Shown here piece after piece: positions 1-7,991 of a stretch of 64,000 nucleotides of DNA (within the stretch, counting starts at the first letter, position 1; every line of letters starts with the position of its first letter). Both the position numbers and the translations under genes were made by a program. The DNA is from Lentibacillus amyloliquefaciens (GTDB lineage: Bacteria; Bacillota; Bacilli; Bacillales; Amphibacillaceae), in assembly GCF_001307805.1 (NCBI RefSeq), contig NZ_CP013862.1, forward strand, positions 3,224,001 to 3,288,000, written 5' to 3'. The notes beneath the pieces are model-generated. The model was not told the origin of the DNA and ran no database searches. It saw only the letters and a program-made list of their open reading frames with translations.

Positions 1-86
1 AGCAAAATAATGAACTGATTTCTGCTGACGCCTTTAACCTTCTTCAGTCTCAAGCTGATGCATTAATTGAAAAATGGGAAGCATAG
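1..86 (+). CDS. C-terminal end of a secreted protein with FIMAH-like domain (partial)
   Basis: The frame open from the left edge ends at the TAG at 84-86 and reads ...ISADAFNLLQSQADALIEKWEA. This matches the last 25 or so residues of the C-terminal domain shared by the hydrolase at 460, the transpeptidase at 1977 and the xylanase at 48961 (pattern: S..AY..L...AD.LI.KW). The catalytic part lies outside the window, so its activity is unknown. By analogy it is probably another exported enzyme. A terminator follows at 233-280. Confidence 0.6.
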   Translation, partial: QNNELISADAFNLLQSQADALIEKWEA

Positions 87-232
87 GTATCTGATTCATA
101 AAAAGCAATGGACCATTGATTGTGTGAATCCTGAAAAAATTAAGCTGATTGGAGACTTGGTAGATTCAGATATTTCTGATATTTCTATTGAACAAGAGCA
201 AAAGACAAATATCGCCAGTTAATGTAAAAAAA
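87..232 (+). other. Intergenic, possible gene fragment
   Basis: No gene with a start codon and ribosome binding site is visible. One frame ending at the TAA at 220-222 reads like protein (...KKQWTIDCVNPEKIKLIGD...) but lacks a start. It could be a decayed remnant or chance. Confidence 0.25.
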
Positions 233-280
233 GCAGCCGCTCTTTCCGTATGAAAATCTTTAAGAACGGCTGCGTTTTTT
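233..280 (+). terminator. Rho-independent terminator
   Basis: The arms GCAGCCGCTCTT (233-244) and AAGAACGGCTGC (262-273) pair with one wobble and are followed by a T run. It ends transcription of the gene cut by the left edge. Confidence 0.8.
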
Positions 281-437
281 TATCCCGCATGTAACTGGCA
301 GTAAGACCCCCGCCTCAAATGTTCGCGTATACGATGAAGATTAGGTGGGGGATCAACTGCCAGTAAATGTCCGATTCGTTCATCTAACAATCAGTGGGGG
401 AAGAAAGAGCCCCCTACTGATTGAAGATTCACTTTAT
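279..437 (+). repeat. Dispersed two-hairpin element, copy 1
   Basis: About 159 bp nearly identical to 60367-60586. It begins TTTATCCCGCATG and ends CACTTTAT. Hairpin 1 is nested: ACTGGCAG pairs with CTGCCAGT, and inside it ACCCCCGCCT pairs with AGGTGGGGG. Hairpin 2 joins CAATCAGTGGGGG to CCCCCTACTGATTG. Both copies sit just after a terminator and just upstream of a gene. The paired end hairpins and flanking TTTAT resemble non-autonomous IS200/IS605-type elements, which is inference. Confidence 0.75.
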
Positions 438-459
438 CCCATAGAGAGGAGTAACAAGA

Positions 460-1932
460 ATGAAAAACAAGTTTATCTCGTTAACACTGGCTTGCGCTTT
501 GCTTGTTTCTGTGTTTGTTGCAGGCGGTGGAAAAGCAGCAGCAACCGCACCTATCGTGCAGCCTGGACCGGCAGACAGTGTGCAAATGCTGCAGCAGCCA
601 TTAGATGAAATAGATAGCGTCATTCAGCAGGGAATCGCTGATAAATACATGGCGGGTTCTGTCGTTTTGGCAGCCAGATCCGGAACCATTGTTAAAGAAG
701 ATGCTTACGGATATGCGGCGCGCTATTTGGATGATGACTTTACGGAAATGGAAAACCCGGTGGAAATGCAAACTGACACGATATTCGATTTAGCTTCCAT
801 TACCAAAGTGTTTACAGCAACAGCTGCTATGCATTTATATGAACAAGGCGAATTTAACTTAGATGATCCGGTGGCGGACTACATTCCCGAATTCGCGCAA
901 AATGGGAAATCCGATGTCACAATCAGACAGTTGCTGACGCACACATCCGGCTTTCCGGCATGGATTCCACTTTATCAAACGACAGATTCACGTGAACAAG
1001 CCTATCAGGAAGTGTTCTCGACTGCATTAGAGCATGAGCCCGGCACACATTACGGATACAGCGACCTGAACATGATTACAATTGGGGCATTAGTCGAGCA
1101 AATTTCAGGTGAACGGCTTGATCAATATATTCAAACGAATATCACTGAACCGCTTGGAATGACAGACACGATGTTCAACCCGCCTGAATTATTAAAAGAC
1201 CGAATTGCTGCAACCGAATATCAGCCACAGACAGATAGAGGGATTGTTTGGGGTGAGGTGCATGATGAAAACGCATGGGCGATGGACGGTGTTGCCGGCC
1301 ACGCCGGTTTGTTTTCAACCGCTCAAGATTTAGCGGTATTTGCACAAATGATTCTCAACGATGGTCAATATGACGATACACGCATTTTGGAAACCGGGAC
1401 TGTGGAAAAAATGGAAACGAATCAGCTGCCTGATTTTCCGGGCAATGCGCATAGTTTAGCCTGGGAACTGAATCAGGATTGGTATATGGGTGGTTTATCC
1501 GAACCGTCAACGCTTGGGCATACCGGTTTTACAGGCACGTCAATCGTGATCAGCCCAAGCAAAGAAACGGTAGCGATTTTATTGACAAACAAAGTCCACC
1601 CGACACGGGATGCACCGTCCACCAATCCGATACGTCAGGCAGTGGCGGGAAAGACGGCCGATGCCATTAACGCATGGAGTGCATCCGCGATGAAAGCACT
1701 TGTAAAGGACTTTGCAGCTGAGGGAGAATTTTTAAGCGATGAAGCCGCTCATTCATTAAAGATTCATTTGACTGCTGTCAGCCATTATGAAGACCGGGAA
1801 CTAGGGGATAAAGTCATCAAACATATGGAAGGCTTTCAAAGCTTGCTGGATCATCAGCAGGAAAATATGTCAGAGGATGCCTATGAAACTCTTAAAACAA
1901 ATGCGGATTATTTGATTGGTAAGTGGCAATAG
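460..1932 (+). CDS. Secreted serine hydrolase, beta-lactamase/PBP4*-like, with FIMAH-like C-terminus
   Basis: A 490-aa protein with an N-terminal signal peptide (about residues 1-28). The class C beta-lactamase/DD-peptidase fold is shown by S113-x-x-K116 (SITK), Y200-S-D-L-N and H354-T-G. Such enzymes are peptidases or esterases acting on cell-wall peptides or other esters; the substrate cannot be read from sequence. Residues 411-490 form a FIMAH-like domain (helical, ...HLTAVSHYED... to ...ADYLIGKWQ), as in the next gene and the xylanase. GAGAGGAG precedes the ATG. The transpeptidase gene follows after 44 nt, probably co-transcribed, which suggests peptide or wall scavenging outside the cell. 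Confidence 0.85.
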   Translation: MKNKFISLTLACALLVSVFVAGGGKAAATAPIVQPGPADSVQMLQQPLDEIDSVIQQGIADKYMAGSVVLAARSGTIVKEDAYGYAARYLDDDFTEMENPVEMQTDTIFDLASITKVFTATAAMHLYEQGEFNLDDPVADYIPEFAQNGKSDVTIRQLLTHTSGFPAWIPLYQTTDSREQAYQEVFSTALEHEPGTHYGYSDLNMITIGALVEQISGERLDQYIQTNITEPLGMTDTMFNPPELLKDRIAATEYQPQTDRGIVWGEVHDENAWAMDGVAGHAGLFSTAQDLAVFAQMILNDGQYDDTRILETGTVEKMETNQLPDFPGNAHSLAWELNQDWYMGGLSEPSTLGHTGFTGTSIVISPSKETVAILLTNKVHPTRDAPSTNPIRQAVAGKTADAINAWSASAMKALVKDFAAEGEFLSDEAAHSLKIHLTAVSHYEDRELGDKVIKHMEGFQSLLDHQQENMSEDAYETLKTNADYLIGKWQ

Positions 1933-1976
1933 ACCATTTTGACAGAGTAAATATTAATACAGGAAGGGGTTTTATC

Positions 1977-4004
1977 GTGAAGAACAAGAAAATAGCATGG
2001 CTGTCAATCTTTATGTCGCTGTTGCTCGTGGTCCATGTTTTTCTGCCGGCCGGGTTGACTGCCAGTGCAGAGGGCATACAGGATGAACAAACGGCAGAAG
2101 GTGATTACGGCATGGTGGTGACCGCGCATCCATTAGCATCTGAAGTTGGAGCAGACGTGTTAAAAAATGGCGGCAATGCCATTGATGCCGCTGTTGCGAT
2201 TCAGTTTGCGCTGAATGTCAATGAGCCCATGATGTCCGGTATCGGCGGCGGGGGTTTTTTAATGTATTATGATGCCGATACGGAAGATGTGTCGGTCATT
2301 AACAGCAGGGAGCGCGCTCCTGCCGGTGCAAATCCTGATATGTTTCTGGAGGAAGACGGTGAACCAATGCCTTTCCAGGAACGGGTGCGCAGCGGAAAGT
2401 CAGTAGGTGTGCCAGGAACACTGAAAGGACTTGAAACAGCTCTCGATCAATGGGGCACGCGTTCAATGGCAGAGCTTCTGGAACCTTCCATCAAAATGGC
2501 GGAGGAAGGTGTCGATGTGAATTGGGTACTGGCCGACGCTATTGCCAGTAATGAGGAAAAATTGTCAAATACAGCGGCAAAAGAAGTCTTCCTGCCTGAT
2601 GGCGAACCGCTTGAAGAAGGCGACCTCCTCGTTCAGGAGGATTTGGCTGATACATTCAGGCTGATTGCCGAGCAAGGTACTGACGTGTTTTACGATGGCG
2701 AAATTGGTGAAGCACTTGCCGATGAGGTACAGAACCGTAACAGCAGCATGACACCGGATGATCTCAGCCGGTATGATGTCACCCATGAGGACCCGGTATG
2801 GGGAGATTATAGGGGATATGATATCGCCTCCATGGCCCCGCCAAGTTCAGGTGGGCTGACAATGCAGCAAATGCTGGACATGTTTGAAGAGATGGAACTG
2901 ACACAACATGGCATCAAATCGGCCGAAAAATATCATCTTATGGCCGAAACGATGCACCTCGCCTATGCAGACAGGGACGCTTATATGGGGGACCCGGAAT
3001 TTGTGAATGTGCCTGCTGAAGGATTGCTCCACCCTGATTACATTGAAGAAAGGGCGGGAATGATTAATCCGGATCAGGCAAATGATGAAGTTCAGCCAGG
3101 GAACCCATGGGAATATCAAGAAGGTGATCCTTACAAAATAAGTGAAAAAGCGGGAGACAAAACGAATGGCCAAACGACGCACTTTACCGTAGCCGATAGT
3201 GAAGGCAACCTTGTGTCATACACGACAACGATTGAGCAAGTATTCGGATCGGGGATCATGGTGCCGGACTACGGTATCATGCTGAACAATGAGTTGACGG
3301 ATTTTGACGCGGTGCCAGGTGGAGCCAACCAAGTTGAGCCGAATAAGCGACCGTTAAGCAGCATGACACCAGCTATTGTTTTAGAGGACGGAGAACCGTA
3401 CATGACAGTCGGCTCACCTGGTGGCACAACCATCATTACGTCAGTATTGCAAACCATTGTTAATGTGATTGGCTATGATATGGAACTTAAAAATGCCATT
3501 GAAGAGCCGAGAATTTTCAGCAGTTCTTACCCAAGTATTAGTTGGGAGACAGGCATTCCGTCAGATGTACGTGACCAACTGGAACAGATGGGTCATGAAT
3601 GGGAATCTGAACCAGGTGAAATCGGAAACGTCAACAGCTTAATGATTGATTCTGAAAGCGGGACTTACTTTGGCGCTGCTGATTCCACAAGAGAAGGCAA
3701 AGCAATCGGTATTTCGGCCGATGATTTGCCGCCAGAAGAATCAACGGTTGCATATTTGCAATATCTTGTTAATGAACTGAAGGATGATGGCGAATTTAAT
3801 GATGAAAATGCTATCCGCCATGTTGAAACCCATTTAACGGTGCTGGCTCATTATGAAAGCTCGGGATCTATGGACAAAGCGATTAAACATTTGAATGGAT
3901 TTAAAACGCTGATTGAACATCAAAGGGACGATGAATCGATTTCAGAGACGGCGTATAATGCGTTGATTTCGGCGTCTGATGTTTTGCTGGAAGAATGGGA
4001 GTAG
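1977..4004 (+). CDS. ggt: Gamma-glutamyltranspeptidase with FIMAH-like C-terminus
   Basis: An exported N-terminal nucleophile hydrolase that cleaves gamma-glutamyl bonds (glutathione, polyglutamate). The GTG at 1977 is chosen because AGGAAGGGG lies upstream and a signal peptide follows directly; the longer frame from 1923 has no ribosome site. The precursor should self-cleave before Thr about residue 400, in GQTTHFTV, giving large and small subunits. GSGIMVPDYGIMLNNE and the SPGGTTI loop are typical of the small subunit. The last 80 or so residues are the FIMAH-like domain, an addition to the usual length of about 580 residues. It pairs with the upstream serine hydrolase. Confidence 0.92.
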   Translation: MKNKKIAWLSIFMSLLLVVHVFLPAGLTASAEGIQDEQTAEGDYGMVVTAHPLASEVGADVLKNGGNAIDAAVAIQFALNVNEPMMSGIGGGGFLMYYDADTEDVSVINSRERAPAGANPDMFLEEDGEPMPFQERVRSGKSVGVPGTLKGLETALDQWGTRSMAELLEPSIKMAEEGVDVNWVLADAIASNEEKLSNTAAKEVFLPDGEPLEEGDLLVQEDLADTFRLIAEQGTDVFYDGEIGEALADEVQNRNSSMTPDDLSRYDVTHEDPVWGDYRGYDIASMAPPSSGGLTMQQMLDMFEEMELTQHGIKSAEKYHLMAETMHLAYADRDAYMGDPEFVNVPAEGLLHPDYIEERAGMINPDQANDEVQPGNPWEYQEGDPYKISEKAGDKTNGQTTHFTVADSEGNLVSYTTTIEQVFGSGIMVPDYGIMLNNELTDFDAVPGGANQVEPNKRPLSSMTPAIVLEDGEPYMTVGSPGGTTIITSVLQTIVNVIGYDMELKNAIEEPRIFSSSYPSISWETGIPSDVRDQLEQMGHEWESEPGEIGNVNSLMIDSESGTYFGAADSTREGKAIGISADDLPPEESTVAYLQYLVNELKDDGEFNDENAIRHVETHLTVLAHYESSGSMDKAIKHLNGFKTLIEHQRDDESISETAYNALISASDVLLEEWE

Positions 4005-4152
4005 TTTTTAAGATTAATAGAAATCAATGGAAAGGAGGCTTTTCACCGTCATCTTATGGGCTATAGCCATTCACTTCATCGCGACGAATAAGAAGCGTTT
4101 GGCTAAGCTTGAGAAAAAGAATATTGCTTAGAGAGTGCGATCGTAAATTGAT

Positions 4153-4191
4153 AATGCAGCCTTATCTGATTGAGATGGGGCTGTATTTTTT
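4153..4191 (+). terminator. Rho-independent terminator after ggt
   Basis: AATGCAGCC pairs with GGCTGTATT around a roughly 17-nt loop, which can pair further, and is followed by six T. Confidence 0.6.
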
Positions 4192-4489
4192 GATGGGATA
4201 CCGGGAAATATTTTCACAAAGCTAGCGTCGCTCATTCATGCGGCTTGAATGAACGAGGGCGGTTCCAACTCGTGCCGGGCTGCAACCCTAAGCATGTAAG
4301 GTGTTGCCATGGTGATTGCGATTCAATTTTGACTGCCGATTTGAAATGGTAACAGATGTCGAATCCTAGAAAAATATCAGTATTTCCCGGGCAATAATTT
4401 TGTCAGTAATTGTGAAAACTTGCAAGAAATGATGGAAAATATATTTTAATTTCCAATTAATTTGACAAAAAATAGCTGTAAATGCAGTG

Positions 4490-4533
4490 AAAAAGCTTTG
4501 ATTCTTAATGCCAAAGAATTGAAGCTTTTTTTA
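4490..4533 (+). terminator. Terminator-like hairpin without an obvious upstream gene
   Basis: AAAAGCTTTGATTCTT pairs with AAGAATTGAAGCTTTTTT and ends in a T run. The nearest upstream gene is nearly 500 nt away, so it may end a small RNA or be a second ggt terminator. Confidence 0.6.
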
Positions 4534-4607
4534 TATCGAAAAGTAAATTAAATACATTTGCTGCAAGGGTGACTAATGATTAAAAACAATCAATTTAAAT
4601 TAATATA

Positions 4608-4658
4608 TTGACAGTTAACTTTCAAATTGATATAGTTCAGATAATGAAATCGCTTTAA
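4608..4658 (+). promoter_or_regulatory. Sigma-A promoter of the nan operon with cre-like site
   Basis: TTGACA (4608-4613), a 17-nt spacer and TATAGT (4631-4636). TGAAATCGCTTTAA at 4645-4658 differs from the CcpA cre consensus mainly in the last C and would overlap the transcription start, so catabolite repression is likely. Confidence 0.75.
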
Positions 4659-4689
4659 AAAGCTACAGGAATCAGTAAGGGGACTATTT

Positions 4690-5400
4690 ATGGACATACT
4701 GGAAAAACTCAGGAACAAATTAATTGTGTCATGTCAGGCATTGGAGGATGAGCCGCTTCACAGTCCTTATATTATGTCGAAAATGGCATTGGCCGCAAAA
4801 CAGGGTGGCGCATCCGGTATCAGGGCCAATACTGTACAGGACATTCAAGCGATCAAACAAGAAGTGGATCTCCCCATTATTGGCATCATCAAGAAGGATT
4901 TTACCAATAGCCGTGTTTTCATTACGCCGACTATTCATGAAGTCGATGAACTTTATCGGGAAGGTGTGGACATTATAGCGTTTGATGCTACTGGACAGGA
5001 AAGGCCCGATGACAAAAGCTTCAAGGAGTTCTTTTCGGACATTAAAGCAAAGTATCCGGATCAATTGTTTATGGCGGATATTTCTACATTTGAGGAGGGA
5101 ATTAATGCTGAAAAAATGGGTGTCGATATCGTAGCTACAACGCTGGCGGGTTATACGCCTTATTCGAAAGATGCGGTGCCTATGAATCTGGTAACAGAAC
5201 TTATCGAACATTTATCTGTACCGGTGATTGCAGAAGGTAATTTCGATTCGCCTGAAAAAGGTAAAAAAGCGCTGCAGTCGGGTGCTCATTCCGTTGTTGT
5301 TGGGAGTGCCATTACTCGTCCGCAATTAATCACGGAGAAATTTAGTCAAGCTGTCGTGGAGCTTGCCAATAATTCAACAGAAAGAAGGGTAATAGAATGA
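4690..5400 (+). CDS. nanE: N-acetylmannosamine-6-phosphate 2-epimerase
   Basis: A 236-aa cytosolic TIM-barrel enzyme converting ManNAc-6-P to GlcNAc-6-P in sialic acid catabolism. The N-terminus ([13 protein letters not shown]), the GGASGIRAN segment, PIIGIIKKD and the C-terminal VIAEGNF...[10 protein letters not shown] phosphate-binding loop are family signatures. The last base pair steps overlap nanA (ATGA, 4 nt), so the two are translationally coupled. It is first in an operon driven by the promoter at 4608. Confidence 0.95.
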   Translation: MDILEKLRNKLIVSCQALEDEPLHSPYIMSKMALAAKQGGASGIRANTVQDIQAIKQEVDLPIIGIIKKDFTNSRVFITPTIHEVDELYREGVDIIAFDATGQERPDDKSFKEFFSDIKAKYPDQLFMADISTFEEGINAEKMGVDIVATTLAGYTPYSKDAVPMNLVTELIEHLSVPVIAEGNFDSPEKGKKALQSGAHSVVVGSAITRPQLITEKFSQAVVELANNSTERRVIE

Positions 5401-6263
5401 AAGGTTTATATACAGCACTAATGTGTTCGTTTGATGAGAAGGGCAATGTGAATGAAAAAGGTCTGCGGGAGATTGTCAGGTATAACATTGATGTCCAGCA
5501 GGTTGATGGGCTGTATGTGAATGGCAGTACCGGCGAGAACTTCCTCATTTCCAAAGAGCAGAAGAAACAGATTTTTGATGTGGTTAAAAATGAAGCAGGC
5601 GATGATGTGAAGCTTATTGCACAAGTGGGAGCACTTAATTTAGATGAAGCTGTGGAACTTGCGCAATATGTCACACAGCTCGGCTATAATGCCATTTCTG
5701 CTGTGACACCGTTTTACTATAAGTTTGACTTTGATGAAATAAAAGACTATTACAATGCGATTCTGGATAGTGTTGATAACGACTTGATCATTTACTCCAT
5801 TCCGGCCCTGACAGGCGTTAACATGAACCTCGAGCAATTTGGAGAGCTGTTTGAAAATGAAAAAGTGATTGGTGTTAAATTCACGGCACCCGATTTCTTT
5901 TTGCTGGAGAGAATCAGACATGCCTATCCGGATAAATTAATTTACTCAGGGTTTGATGAGATGCTGCTTTCTGCAAGTGTGTTAAATGTTGATGGGGCGA
6001 TTGGCAGCACATTTAACGTAAACGGCAAGCGAGCCAAGCAAATCTTTGAACTGGCCCAGAACGGTCAGATTGAGGAAGCAAGAGAAGTACAAAAAGTGAC
6101 TAATGACCTTATTGCTGAGATTCTGGACAACGGTCTTTATCCAACGATTAAAGAGATATTGAAGTATAAAGATGTAGATGCAGGCTTTTGCCGGAAGCCG
6201 ATGAAATCACTTACTCAAGAAGGCGTTACAAAAGCTGAGCAGATTGCTGAACGTCACTTATAA
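5397..6263 (+). CDS. nanA: N-acetylneuraminate lyase
   Basis: A 288-aa class I aldolase that splits sialic acid into ManNAc and pyruvate. The Schiff-base lysine is K161 in [11 protein letters not shown]. The carboxylate-binding loop [11 protein letters not shown] and the catalytic tyrosine in [10 protein letters not shown] are present, and the length is normal. Its start overlaps the nanE stop. The transporter gene follows after a 171-nt gap that holds its own operator and promoter-like sequences. Confidence 0.96.
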   Translation: MKGLYTALMCSFDEKGNVNEKGLREIVRYNIDVQQVDGLYVNGSTGENFLISKEQKKQIFDVVKNEAGDDVKLIAQVGALNLDEAVELAQYVTQLGYNAISAVTPFYYKFDFDEIKDYYNAILDSVDNDLIIYSIPALTGVNMNLEQFGELFENEKVIGVKFTAPDFFLLERIRHAYPDKLIYSGFDEMLLSASVLNVDGAIGSTFNVNGKRAKQIFELAQNGQIEEAREVQKVTNDLIAEILDNGLYPTIKEILKYKDVDAGFCRKPMKSLTQEGVTKAEQIAERHL

Positions 6264-6295
6264 TTTTTTTGGAACAAATTGATAGTTATTAATCA

Positions 6296-6362
6296 TTGTT
6301 GTGAAAATATTGACTATAAATTTTCACAACAATCTATTCAACTAATCGTGAAAACGGTTTAA
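6296..6362 (+). promoter_or_regulatory. Inverted-repeat operator, promoter and cre-like site upstream of the sialic acid transporter
   Basis: Perfect 13-nt arms TTGTTGTGAAAAT (6296-6308) and ATTTTCACAACAA (6320-6332) overlap a possible -35 (TTGACT, 6310-6315). A weak -10 (TCTATT) lies 17 nt on. TGAAAACGGTTTAA (6349-6362) is cre-like and resembles the site at 4645. The inverted repeat is a candidate operator for the RpiR-type regulator at 10641. Confidence 0.6.
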
Positions 6363-6434
6363 GCATGAAAGACAGAGCACATAAGAGATTGATTTTGAAG
6401 TTGATAAGTATTACTTAATGAGAGGGTGAATTGT

Positions 6435-7970
6435 ATGGCAGGTAATTTCGAGATTATTGATTATATTATCTTAATTGGCTATTTATTATTCATATTATAT
6501 ATTGGCATGGCCGTGGCCAAAAAGGGTATGAAAGGGAAAGAGTTTTTTAAAGGTGATGGAAAGATTCCATGGTGGGTTACATCAGTAAGTCTATTTGCAA
6601 CGCTATTGAGTCCGATTTCTTTCTTGTCCCTTGCCGGAAATGCTTATTCTGATTCATGGCAATTATGGGTTGCTCAGTTAGGACTAATAATATCGGTTCC
6701 TATAGCCATGATCTTTTTCTTGCCGGTGTATCGCAATTTGAATTTAGACACAGCTTATGAGTATTTAGAAAGAAGATTCGACAAAAACATGCGGCTCTTG
6801 GCAAGTGTTCTGTTTATTATTTATCAAATAGGCAGAATGTCGATTATTATGTATTTGCCTGCAATAGCCTTGTCTGCTGTTACAGGAATCAATGCCGTGT
6901 TTATTATACTGTTTATGGGTATAATCGCCACCATTTATTCAACTGTCGGCGGTATAAAATCCGTAGTTTGGACGGATTTTATTCAAGGTGTCGTACTAAT
7001 AGGCGGCGGTATATTCGCGCTCATCGTTCTTATCTTTTCAATCGAAGGCGGTGTGCCTGCAATCCTCAACACAGGCCTTGAAAATGATAAATTTTTCAGT
7101 GAAGAAGTATTTTTTGATCCAAATCTCGTGAACGACAGTTTGTTCGTTATCTTTTTAGGCGCCGGTTTGTCGACTGCTTTTTCATATATATCCAGCCAGG
7201 ATATGGTTCAGCGTTATTTAACGACCACTGACTTGAAACAGATGAATAAAATGACGATTGGTAACGGCGTGCTGTCACTTGGTACGGCAACTTTATTCTT
7301 CTTCGTCGGAACAGCTCTGTTTGTTTTTTATACGCAGCAAATGGGAGGCGATATTCCTAGCGGCAATTCTGACTTGATTTTTGCAAACTTTATTGTAAGC
7401 GAGCTTCCTGCCGGGATATCCGGTTTATTGATTGCCGGCTTGTTTGCAGCAGGACAATCAACGCTTTCAACTGGTCTAAATAGTGTGGCAACAAGCTGGA
7501 CACTCGATATTCAAAAAATCATAAAGCCTGATTTAAGTGATGAAAGTAGTACAAAAATAGCCAAATTTGTATCAACGGCCGTCGGTATTTTTGCAATTAT
7601 TTTCGCCATTGTCCTTGCCAATTCTGATATCAGTTCAGCTTACGAATGGTTCAATGGTTTAATGGGACTCGTGCTTGGTATTGTCGGTGGTACATTTACA
7701 TTGGGTGTTATGACTCGAAAAGCAAATTCAAAAGGTGCTATGCTCGGATTTATAGTAACGTCGATTATAGCAATCTATGTGTCTTATTTTACAGACATTT
7801 CACTGTGGGCATATTCAATCATTAATTTGGTGAATTCTCTTGTCTTCGGGTATGTGTTTAGTTTGATTTTCAGTGGTAAAAGTAAAGCAGAGGATGAGAG
7901 TTTGGAACTGACTTATTATGATCGAAAAACAGAAATAAATGGTTATAATGATGATTCTTTTGCTCAGTAA
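6435..7970 (+). CDS. Sodium:solute symporter (SSS family), probable sialic acid transporter
   Basis: A 511-aa protein with about 13 hydrophobic segments, of the same superfamily as SiaT/PutP sodium symporters. The ATG at 6435 is chosen because GAGGGTG lies 7-8 nt upstream; the GTG at 6426 lies inside that site. IYSTVGGIKSVVWTDFIQ and GLFAAGQSTLSTGLNSVATSW are SSS core motifs, the latter around the sodium sites in helix 8. Position between nanA and nanK implies Neu5Ac as substrate, which is inference. It forms the start of a second transcription unit with the flavoprotein 21 nt downstream. Confidence 0.85.
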   Translation: MAGNFEIIDYIILIGYLLFILYIGMAVAKKGMKGKEFFKGDGKIPWWVTSVSLFATLLSPISFLSLAGNAYSDSWQLWVAQLGLIISVPIAMIFFLPVYRNLNLDTAYEYLERRFDKNMRLLASVLFIIYQIGRMSIIMYLPAIALSAVTGINAVFIILFMGIIATIYSTVGGIKSVVWTDFIQGVVLIGGGIFALIVLIFSIEGGVPAILNTGLENDKFFSEEVFFDPNLVNDSLFVIFLGAGLSTAFSYISSQDMVQRYLTTTDLKQMNKMTIGNGVLSLGTATLFFFVGTALFVFYTQQMGGDIPSGNSDLIFANFIVSELPAGISGLLIAGLFAAGQSTLSTGLNSVATSWTLDIQKIIKPDLSDESSTKIAKFVSTAVGIFAIIFAIVLANSDISSAYEWFNGLMGLVLGIVGGTFTLGVMTRKANSKGAMLGFIVTSIIAIYVSYFTDISLWAYSIINLVNSLVFGYVFSLIFSGKSKAEDESLELTYYDRKTEINGYNDDSFAQ

Positions 7971-7991
7971 GTTATATTAGGTGGGATTGTA

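Larger units (their letters stand above)
4005..4689 (+). other. Long intergenic region between ggt and the nan operon
   Basis: No convincing gene. A short reading frame near 4050-4131 (LWAIAIHFIATNKKRLAKLEKK) has AAAGGAGG upstream but no usable start codon, and may be a remnant. Two terminator-like hairpins and the nan promoter are listed separately. The stretch 4200-4480 holds nothing recognised, apart from a short CGAGGGCGG/CTCGTGCCG motif resembling one degenerate unit of the 21-bp repeats. Confidence 0.5.

Noticed and set aside
345..608. 87-aa frame crossing the first two-hairpin element
   Set aside because: It is a shadow of the repeat and of the hydrolase gene in another frame.
4050..4131. 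Small membrane peptide after ggt
   Set aside because: Good ribosome site but no usable start codon in frame.
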